From: an uncultured Phycisphaerales bacterium
GTDB lineage: Bacteria > Planctomycetota > Phycisphaerae > Phycisphaerales > UBA1924
Reading direction: 5' to 3'
DNA length: 11,378 nucleotides
Assembly (NCBI GenBank): GCA_937871415.1
Contig: CALMQD010000266.1
Coordinates: forward strand, 1-11,378
Shown: one piece after another, positions 7,801-11,378 of the stretch
Layout: every line of letters begins with the position of its first letter
Numbering within the stretch: the stretch's first letter is position 1
Notes under the pieces: model-generated
Told to the model about the DNA's origin: nothing
Databases searched by the model: none
What the model saw: only the letters and a program-made list of their open reading frames with translations
Made by a program: the position numbers and the translations under genes

Positions 7801-10800
7801 CTCGTTCACGACGACCTCGGCCCAGTCCGGCTCGTTCACGTACACCGGCGCGGGCCAGGCGTACTGGAACGCGGCCCGCAACCGCATCACGCTCGTGGGC
7901 GCCGGCACGTCGCTGGTGGTCAACGCGCCGGGCGGCGTGCTGACGAACTTCGACATCCTGTCGACGGACAACGCCACGCTCGACTCGCTCATCGTCAACG
8001 CCGAACTGCGCGGCGCGTCGAACGTCTTCGTCGACTCGGGCATCGGCTCGGCGACGTTCAACCGGCGCGTCGAGACGACCGGCTTCATCGGGAGCGGCGG
8101 CAACATCGGCACGCTGGTGTTCAACCAGGGCCTGATCGACGGCGACGTCGAGGGCCGCGTCGTGAACTCGATCGAGGTCACGGGCGACTTCGGCAAGACG
8201 GGCTCGGTGACGGACGCGTCGGTCCGCGTCCGCGACCTGACGACGCTGCGCGTCACGGGCGGCACCTTCGCCGGCTCGGTGAGCTCGACGCAGGACATCG
8301 ACCTCGTCCAGCTGGGCGCGGTCAACGAGGGCGGCATCCGCGCCGGGCGCGAGATCACGTCCTTCACGTCCAACGCGTTCACCAAGTCGCGTCTGTCGGC
8401 CGGCAACAAGCTCGGCACCGTCACCGTCAACGGCGACGCCTTCGACTCGGCGTTCTACGCCGGCGGCGACCTCGGCGAGGACGCCAACTTCGGCGGGACC
8501 GGATTCGACAGGGACGTCGTCACCAACGGCTCCATCACCTCGGTCACCGTCAACGGCAACTTCCGCGAGTCGGACGTCGCCGCCGGCGTGCTGCGCGGCG
8601 TCGACGGCTTCCTCGGCACGCAGGACGACACCGCCGCCGACGGACGCTCGTCGATCGGCTCGGTCACGATCTCGGGCAACCAGGTCGGCTCGAACTTCAA
8701 CTCCGAGCAGTACCGGGTCATCTCGACCGGCACCATCGGCAACGTCACGGTCGGCGGGCTGCCGTTCGTGCTCCGCAACAACTTCCGGGTGACGCGCCTG
8801 CAGGGCAACCCGGTGCCCATCCAGGTCGTCAACAGCCGCCCGGTCGAGGACGGCCGCGTCTACAGCTACGAGATCACCTTCAACCAGGCGATCGACGCCT
8901 CGAGCATCCCCAACGCCCTGAACATCGCGCAGGTGCGCGACGTCGGGACGCTGGTCGGTCTGGCGCTCAACACCGACTACACCTTCCGCTACAACCCCGA
9001 CACGTTCGTTCTGACCGTCACCTTCAACCGCAACGTCACCGACCGCAGCCTGCCGGTCCTGCCCGGCATCCCCGGCCCCGGCCTGTTCCGCTTCATCCTC
9101 GACGCCGATGCGCTCCGCGGCCAGACGCAGTTGTCGCGCCTCGACGGCAACAACGACGGCAAGGCCGGCGACGACTTCTCGGTCGACGACTTCGTCGGCG
9201 ACGTGGGCGACAAGATCAACGCGGGCAATCCCAACACCGTCGCGGGCATCGACTTCTACGGCGCCGGATCGCTCGACCTGTTCCTCGATTCCAACGCCGA
9301 CTCCGACGACCTGCCCGACCTCAACTCCTACTTCACGCTCCGCGGCGTGCTCGGCGACCACCCGGACGCGAACTCCGACACGTTCCGCATCGGCGGCGAC
9401 GTCGACGTGTACCGAGTCTCGCTCCGCGCCGGCCAGATCCTCCGCCTGGGCGCCATGCAGGGCATCGCCCTGCAGGCCCAGCGCGGCATCTACGACGCCA
9501 GCGGCACGCTCCTGGCCTTCTCCGGCGGCGGGACGCGCCAGACGCTCGTCGCCAACGGTCCGGTCCGGGCCCTGCCCGCGGCCGACGCTTCGAACGTCGG
9601 CGATGTCACCGGCAACGACGAGTACCTCATCCTGCAGACCGGCACGTACTACATCGCGGTCGGCGCCGCGGTCCAGAGCGCCGCGATCAACAACATCAAC
9701 GACGTGCTCAACGCGGTCCCCGCGCCGGGCGCGGTCGGGTCCTACGCGTTCACGGTGCAGGTCTTCGACGACGGCGACACGGGCTTCGCGGGCGACTCGA
9801 ACTCGGGCGACGGGCAGTCGCTCCCGACGCCGCCCGTGCCGCAGGACTTCGCCGGGCCCGACGGGATCCCCGGCACCAACGACGACCTGAAGACCTACGT
9901 GCTGGGCGACTTCACCTTCACGTGGGACCGCAAGAACCTGGCGAACCCCAACGACGACCACATCCGCGGGTCCAACTCCGCGGGGACGGTCACGATCGAC
10001 CGGATCAACGGCGGCGACAACGTGTGGGGCAACTCGAACGACCGCATCGAGCACATCGTTTCGAGCGCGATCGGCAACCCCGGCAGCACGGGCGCGCCGG
10101 GCGAGATCCAGCCCGACGTCGACGTGTACCGCCTCGCCGGCGGCCAGCCGATCGCCCCGGGCACGCACTTCACCGCCACGCTCCGGCTCACCGAGACGGG
10201 CTCGAACATCGGCCTGTCGTCGACGGGCGGCTTCAACCCGTCGAACGTGCAGTTCGCGCTGTTCGAAGTGCCCTTCGGCGCCGGTCTCGAGAACGGCCGC
10301 CTCATCGGCGCGCCGTCGGACTTCATCCCGATCGGCGGGCAGAAGTCCTTCACCAACGCCAACAGCGCGTTCAGCTACGGCTACAACGCGAACGGCGACT
10401 TCTTCATCGACTTCGTCGCGCCGGGTGCGCTGGGCGTGTCGGGCCAGGTCCCCGCGTCGTACGCGCTCTACATCCAGGGCTCGGTCCGCTCGGACTACGA
10501 ACTCTCCGTCATCCAGTCGGGCACGAAGGCCTTCAACCCCGCCGGCCAGCGGTTCCTCATCGAGACCAACGGCGGCCTGATCAACTGGCTCGAGGCGGGT
10601 GATGACGTGAACACCACGCTCGAGCCGTTCCGCGCCGCGGCGGCCGGGTTCTCGGGTCAGATCGGCGGCATCGACATCGACACCTACATCCTCTCGGGCC
10701 TGCTCACCCGTCTGTACGAGATCTTCAACAACGCCAACGCGAACGTCGTCATCTCCTACAACCCGGCGGACTACGAGAACCTGCCGTTCTCGACGGTCTT

Positions 10801-11236
10801 CCTCGCCGGCAACCCCGAGCCCAACCAGTTCTTCAACAACAACACGTACGGCGCCTCGGAGCACATCGACGCGTTCAACGCCGACAGCTCCGACCAGGCC
10901 GTGGTCTTCGCGACCGCGCTGGCGACGCTGGGCAACGACCCGTCGATCAACGGCATCGACCGCTTCATCGACCAGCTGGCCGGCGCGGTCGGCCGACGCA
11001 TGGGCGAACTGCTCGGACTGGAGTTCGAAGCGGACAACGCCTCGGCGACGAGCCCGGTGCCGATCCTCGGCTCCAACTCGGTCAACACCCCGCCCGCGGG
11101 CGCCGGTGTCTACGGCTTCAACTCCACGGTCCGTCCGCTGGCCGGCCTCACCGACACGGGCAACACCCAGATCTTCTTCCTGGGCGCTCAGAACTCGCTG
11201 GGCCTGGTCAACCGCTTCGTCGCCCGGGTCTCCTGA
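1817..11236 (+). CDS. Giant planctomycete-type surface protein, beta-helix fibre with degenerate metallopeptidase C-terminus (3139 aa)
   Basis: Predicted exported fibrous or adhesin-like protein; exact role unknown. Architecture by residue: 1-45 Arg-rich and hydrophilic; 52-58 LEQRRLL, the LEPR-XLL-type motif; about 60-330 a beta-rich, possibly lectin-like module ending near VIDDITV (276-282); 343-354 an EF-hand-like loop with D343, N345, D347, G348, D351 and D354; about 460-590 a first beta-helical stretch; 616-745 a PPC-like domain (NDT opening, SDIFAF, YYLVLND); 770-2315 a long beta-helical region with a 19-20-residue coil, interrupted by a Gly-rich segment (1146-1157) and a beta insert (about 1967-2070); about 2324-2465 a bacterial Ig-like module (YSYEITFNQAID); 2505-2650 and about 2745-2895 PPC-like regions sharing VDVYR; 2911-3139 a metzincin-like domain with RRMGELLGLEF where HExxHxxGxxH is expected. 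No cysteine occurs anywhere. No classical signal peptide, LPXTG, PEP-CTERM or membrane anchor is visible. The gene is monocistronic as seen, with its own terminator. The reading frame is certain; domain names rest on pattern recognition. Confidence 0.93.
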   Translation: MISTSRFGLSLFRSFRSAMARRLRGRRSLSRSPRGLALLAGRSTGFESIEQLEQRRLLFTVTIGAGDVDPATGLGTVQIPSFAYAIPYFRRDLPDAVADDVAVEEFEDEAQTFWGMAVPPVPPSGTIFQQSNIRISYRTQSNAPAVLIAGPDGGPNGAMDLDLRVSLSTTDQMTFTFLGGMDQNVAPRLTKRAVFTINNGLDGGPINADAMAGTRIELLLNGVVVDTLTGGEITNISAPVVGGTRYTIARNDGFDAVRFSSAADIPDNATYTESFVIDDITVNYPGGRYGMFNDDRSKYAVTGTFTGPVGASIRFLDLYDREIVPTLDTGIPPNSQSMVAQIDRNDDGIPDFNDGIGRIIISGGDSRTNVSLFGGERVRDQNMNLVFQLVDSTLGNLADARQFGMGYALSNTNPPQVIGLAPGAGSFFIGSPWVRNRSSTNAYFGQPATPAADQFVQANQGVQAIGSVGSLVINAVLYGSSSFSGSVGRLAVGTLMGSVRVEGDLGSMIVQGDAALWQRDDVTGNNVAFTTTNSQLVVGRTVGEVLIGGRSNLDITVLGDINNPSRAVRNFLEYDEREVILGTFPNVTSPAQFVIQNTLNNTASARGQSIPFGSSFFRNDTLQDAEFIGFNGTTVRVSGTLGGRDPFNTAEDNSDIFAFPADASSDVVIQITGVPSYARIVDRNGIVVAALDLGGAGRGLYGNINGRSVMRFRPDASDVYYLVLNDATDGDAGIDDQYTATITGMAPVTFGAFRAAYGAGGGTDPFVLSLNAGSMGAVRIGTGAIGGDLAAINPNAYVITNLGLDALLAYRQSTVSVASNLYALHAGGDIEGASVLVGRDFGTLMTGRSLFTAGSIVQGDITTFDLRVGGTIARIDVQGAVAADQDPNPDDSTNGAVNIRTGTLGGPGHIGQFLIGAYLGSGLNIQTSPGSIFDEFLVGNTFDGAGSQWAGNIRNTAPTIRLGAGSDLRFADFGLIQTNGSPDAFTQILAGQSFTFVDDAGAVVNVAIVGGNPQTNGSFVNVRTLAINGSQGVAIGRITGQLVNGANLVITATTPGVVSVGRIDVQTDFAGSDIILTGVGEVDVHRINVLTGRIRNITNNTVGGDIVAIDANALQAVNISGGNLGLSQTSPVIKPESLAKFLGINGGGGGGNGGVGGPLNIRAASLNQGAGGDWDGTGIFFPITAADADEWQAPHALEVVGSPIDPFLSGVVTRAGDLTNVIVAGSIGDVIVENGEILNVRANSDGLTPQGQFHGIVGTIYSIAIKTVDVGDGLAGTGAGPFAKAGIFADDDIVEVISDRIAGAKISGAIIAANLAQGARTTVGTENPVAVPATFGINTVRVTNGRFDGAYIAAGNLDDFWVANPASFRDVGVVSGVITLISGVNSDFFRSSAAAQLINQIVLTGAWDASSAASTTDINLISAVEFRNTTATGVASELIPSTISATNNIGAIRTLNNAGTMADLSVSAGGTITGEVSARNIERSNFAVNNQINSILTTNDFRGVSIVTGELVDLRVQGDIRSSSISVAGPVRRINVTNEITLLNLISSGPFGRIDSIVAGGQITGSFVSSGPIGTFQSTRSDIIGTISTTDTTDGDLTLLKAGRDLRVTLSVFGSAQNIEAGRHIGAKNEPRTFDIRGNLANVMVPSGQIYADILVGQSITGMITNGRVEMRRGLDQVASGDIIAFGSINQINLKGDFNGDIISYSGGIKSLIITDGSFRPGNRIAAYDGNLDLIRIKGGDLLGNIYTDGDLKNLELVNGDDGFKGNIGIASFKRNNIRFKTDIRNELPPNVSRTTGVDGVTIQAQGNIDRIFLQQGSIWESSIIAGENIGLIDVFLLIRNDALTVGRNNVIAAGNRIDTVRAGQFVGGLFVLAGVKSFGDDLKPGGTGANADTIIAGSIGNLEFKKDVGNVTIGAGVTPGANGSYGNADDTFATGFSSIGSVFVGGARNAIKALSAGTIGAVTSGVVTDVVQPQAEPTKVVGISGVLVTPGVPFSFTTTSAQSGSFTYTGAGQAYWNAARNRITLVGAGTSLVVNAPGGVLTNFDILSTDNATLDSLIVNAELRGASNVFVDSGIGSATFNRRVETTGFIGSGGNIGTLVFNQGLIDGDVEGRVVNSIEVTGDFGKTGSVTDASVRVRDLTTLRVTGGTFAGSVSSTQDIDLVQLGAVNEGGIRAGREITSFTSNAFTKSRLSAGNKLGTVTVNGDAFDSAFYAGGDLGEDANFGGTGFDRDVVTNGSITSVTVNGNFRESDVAAGVLRGVDGFLGTQDDTAADGRSSIGSVTISGNQVGSNFNSEQYRVISTGTIGNVTVGGLPFVLRNNFRVTRLQGNPVPIQVVNSRPVEDGRVYSYEITFNQAIDASSIPNALNIAQVRDVGTLVGLALNTDYTFRYNPDTFVLTVTFNRNVTDRSLPVLPGIPGPGLFRFILDADALRGQTQLSRLDGNNDGKAGDDFSVDDFVGDVGDKINAGNPNTVAGIDFYGAGSLDLFLDSNADSDDLPDLNSYFTLRGVLGDHPDANSDTFRIGGDVDVYRVSLRAGQILRLGAMQGIALQAQRGIYDASGTLLAFSGGGTRQTLVANGPVRALPAADASNVGDVTGNDEYLILQTGTYYIAVGAAVQSAAINNINDVLNAVPAPGAVGSYAFTVQVFDDGDTGFAGDSNSGDGQSLPTPPVPQDFAGPDGIPGTNDDLKTYVLGDFTFTWDRKNLANPNDDHIRGSNSAGTVTIDRINGGDNVWGNSNDRIEHIVSSAIGNPGSTGAPGEIQPDVDVYRLAGGQPIAPGTHFTATLRLTETGSNIGLSSTGGFNPSNVQFALFEVPFGAGLENGRLIGAPSDFIPIGGQKSFTNANSAFSYGYNANGDFFIDFVAPGALGVSGQVPASYALYIQGSVRSDYELSVIQSGTKAFNPAGQRFLIETNGGLINWLEAGDDVNTTLEPFRAAAAGFSGQIGGIDIDTYILSGLLTRLYEIFNNANANVVISYNPADYENLPFSTVFLAGNPEPNQFFNNNTYGASEHIDAFNADSSDQAVVFATALATLGNDPSINGIDRFIDQLAGAVGRRMGELLGLEFEADNASATSPVPILGSNSVNTPPAGAGVYGFNSTVRPLAGLTDTGNTQIFFLGAQNSLGLVNRFVARVS
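1970..1990 (+). other. LEPR-XLL-type N-terminal motif of the giant protein
   Basis: Residues 52-58 (LEQRRLL) are preceded by FESIEQ and followed by a beta-strand-like FTVTI. The family motif is LEPR-x-LL; here Gln replaces Pro. In planctomycetes the motif marks the N-terminal part of long extracellular proteins and is thought to be a sorting or processing signal; the mechanism is not known to me. The divergent gene carries the related LEGRVLL. Confidence 0.7.
3662..4051 (+). other. PPC-like domain inserted between beta-helical stretches
   Basis: Residues 616-745 follow the PPC pattern: an NDT opening (619-621), a short polar stretch, then a 'no-D-I-F-F' strand (SDIFAF), a central RIVDRNGIVV hairpin, and the late VYYLVLND strand before DQYTATITG. 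It splits the beta-helical part into a short and a long section. PPC domains often bind surfaces or help secretion of extracellular enzymes. Confidence 0.55.
7562..7645 (+). repeat. Internal protein repeat, copy A (Gly/Asp loop plus SSIGSV coil)
   Basis: Residues 1916-1943 follow the plan AGV-x2-G-x-[ND]-G-x2-G-x2-DD-T-x4-x-SSIGSV. The same plan recurs at residues 2256-2283, about 340 residues later. The DG-x-x-G-x-x-DD part is a frequent acidic loop in planctomycete surface proteins and may bind Ca2+. A third, shorter version (PDGIPGTNDD) starts at residue 2681, outside the helix. Confidence 0.5.
8582..8665 (+). repeat. Internal protein repeat, copy B (Gly/Asp loop plus SSIGSV coil)
   Basis: Residues 2256-2283 match copy A at AGV, the G-x-x-G-x-x-G spacing, DDT and SSIGSV. 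In both copies the segment is followed by another helical coil ending in A/S-x-GTIG-x-V. The pair suggests duplication of a multi-coil block, or selection for equivalent loops at two levels of the helix. Confidence 0.5.
8786..9211 (+). other. Bacterial Ig-like module after the beta-helix
   Basis: Residues 2324-2465 resemble the Ig-like module of the SbsA/Big_5 type: a YSYEITFNQAID strand, then TDYTFRYNPDTFVLTVTFN, and the typical ending with LDGNNDGKAGDD. The last piece resembles an acidic Ca2+ loop but departs from EF-hand consensus at positions 9 and 12. Such modules usually act as spacers between binding or catalytic domains. Confidence 0.5.
9329..9766 (+). other. PPC-like domain, C-terminal region, first copy
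   Basis: Residues 2505-2650 show the PPC pattern: GDVDVYRVSLRAGQ, then IYDASGTLLAFSG, then EYLILQTGTYYIAVGA, and a closing SYAFTVQVF strand. The 17 bases encoding DVDVY plus two bases of the next codon (9398-9414) recur identically at 10115-10131 in the next PPC-like region, which hints at domain duplication. Confidence 0.55.
10049..10501 (+). other. PPC-like region, C-terminal, second copy
   Basis: Residues 2745-2895 (approximate edges) contain PDVDVYRLAGGQ, the TATLRLTETGS strand, VQFALFEVP and a closing SDYELSVIQSG. It has a longer insertion than the preceding copy, including FIPIGGQ and a phenylalanine-rich strand (GDFFIDFVAPG). It lies immediately before the degenerate peptidase-like domain, the usual place for a PPC domain in extracellular peptidases, though normally on the C-terminal side. 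Confidence 0.45.
10547..11236 (+). other. Metzincin-like domain with lost zinc site (probable pseudopeptidase)
   Basis: Residues 2911-3139. The order of elements matches extracellular metzincin-like peptidases of planctomycetes: an opening strand with NGG, a helix (LLTRLYEIFN), the strand VVISYNP, the strand FSTVFLAG, the segment YGASEHIDAFNADSSDQAVV (3011-3030), and a helix whose end is normally AHExGHLLGLxHxxD. Here that end is GRRMGELLGLEFEAD (3059-3073): R3060, R3061 and E3064 replace the His, Glu and His of HExxH, and F3070 replaces the third His, while the structural LLGL, E and D are kept. The only histidine in the domain is H3016, and no methionine follows M3062, so no Met-turn is visible. 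Conserved framework with lost catalytic residues suggests a binding or structural role. The family assignment is by remembered pattern, not by search. Confidence 0.55.
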
Positions 11237-11265
11237 TCCCGCCGCGACCTACTTCGAGTGATTCC

Positions 11266-11303
11266 GCCGTCCGCCCGGGTGCAGCCCGGGCGGCGGTCGT
11301 TTT
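11266..11303 (+). terminator. Rho-independent terminator of the giant gene
   Basis: CCGCCCGGG (11271-11279) pairs perfectly with CCCGGGCGG (11285-11293) around the 5-base loop TGCAG. With T11270 bulged out, three more G-C pairs and one G-T wobble extend the stem to 11266/11297. A TTTT tract lies at 11300-11303. The stem begins 30 bases after the TGA at 11234-11236. The T-run is short but the stem is very stable. Confidence 0.7.
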
Positions 11304-11378
11304 GGAGGGGGCACGCCGATCCCCGATTCCGCCGTGGGCGGCCGGGCGGGCCGACGATTCAACTGTCTGACCGGTACG

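Larger units (their letters stand above)
4124..8761 (+). repeat. Long beta-helix repeat region (about 1,546 residues)
   Basis: Residues 770-2315 are dominated by a degenerate coil of the form (I/L)xx(V/I)xVxGxFxGSxxAG(x)x. A clear run of four consecutive coils starts at residues 2141, 2161, 2180 and 2199, with lengths 20, 19, 19 and 20. Each coil has alternating hydrophobic residues, then a Gly/Asn turn, then a small-residue strand ending in A-G. This is typical of right-handed parallel beta-helices, and some coils (GDFNGDI near residue 1697) recall bactofilin repeats. At DNA level the repeats are too divergent to be tandem satellite, so they are old or strongly diversified. If most of the region folds this way it would give roughly 70 coils; that number is an estimate. 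Confidence 0.6.

Noticed and set aside
4124..8761. Tandem DNA repeat or CRISPR-like array suggested by the roughly 60-base periodicity
   Set aside because: The periodicity is in the protein pattern only. The DNA units differ widely, there are no identical repeats with unique spacers, and the reading frame is continuous.
9143..9178. Second EF-hand loop at LDGNNDGKAGDDF
   Set aside because: Positions 1, 3, 5 and 6 fit, but position 9 is Gly and position 12 is Phe, so it is not a proper EF-hand. It is more likely the usual acidic end of an Ig-like module.
5939..10864. Open frame of 1641 codons on the minus strand inside the giant gene
   Set aside because: Same explanation: low-complexity Val/Asp/Arg/Ala/Glu translation, no ribosome site, no recognisable fold. 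The plus-strand frame carries clear domains.
11027..11236. C-terminal sorting signal such as PEP-CTERM, LPXTG or a type IX secretion domain
   Set aside because: The last residues are polar and moderately hydrophobic without a membrane helix followed by basic residues, and none of the signature motifs is present.

Overview
The window is about two thirds G+C. It holds two divergently oriented genes for large-cell-surface-type proteins, separated by a 756-base gap. Both predicted proteins carry, near an arginine-rich N-terminus, a short motif of the LEPR-XLL type (LEGRVLLDG in one, LEQRRLL in the other). This motif is characteristic of long extracellular proteins of Planctomycetes. With the high G+C, the PPC-like domains and the 'G-x-DG-x-x-GT-x-DD' loops, it points to a planctomycete, perhaps of the Phycisphaerae class. 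The class-level guess is inference.

Layout: bases 3-52 are a G-run tract with G-quadruplex potential, directly after the stop of the first gene. Bases 53-1060 (minus strand) encode a 335-residue protein made of two PPC-like beta-sandwich domains joined by an Asp/Gly/Ser linker. Bases 1061-1816 form the divergent intergenic region. It holds a hairpin next to the minus-strand ribosome binding site, an 8-bp inverted repeat, a small GC hairpin and a 143-base stretch with a coding-like base pattern that may be a gene remnant. Bases 1817-11236 (plus strand) encode one 3139-residue protein and fill most of the window. A rho-independent terminator follows at 11266-11303.

The giant protein appears to be a secreted or surface fibre. 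After the N-terminal motif come a beta-rich module and an EF-hand-like loop. Next are a short beta-helical stretch, a PPC-like domain, and a region of about 1,500 residues built on a 19-20-residue beta-helix coil. A bacterial Ig-like module and two more PPC-like regions follow. The C-terminal domain has the layout of a planctomycete metzincin-like metallopeptidase, but its zinc-binding signature is destroyed (RRMGELLGLEF where HExxHxxGxxH is expected). This apparent pseudopeptidase is the most interesting observation here.

The two genes probably act in the same compartment (cell envelope or outside the cell), since they share the N-terminal motif and PPC-type domains. There is no direct evidence that they interact. 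I see no tRNA, rRNA, CRISPR array, insertion sequence or phage gene.
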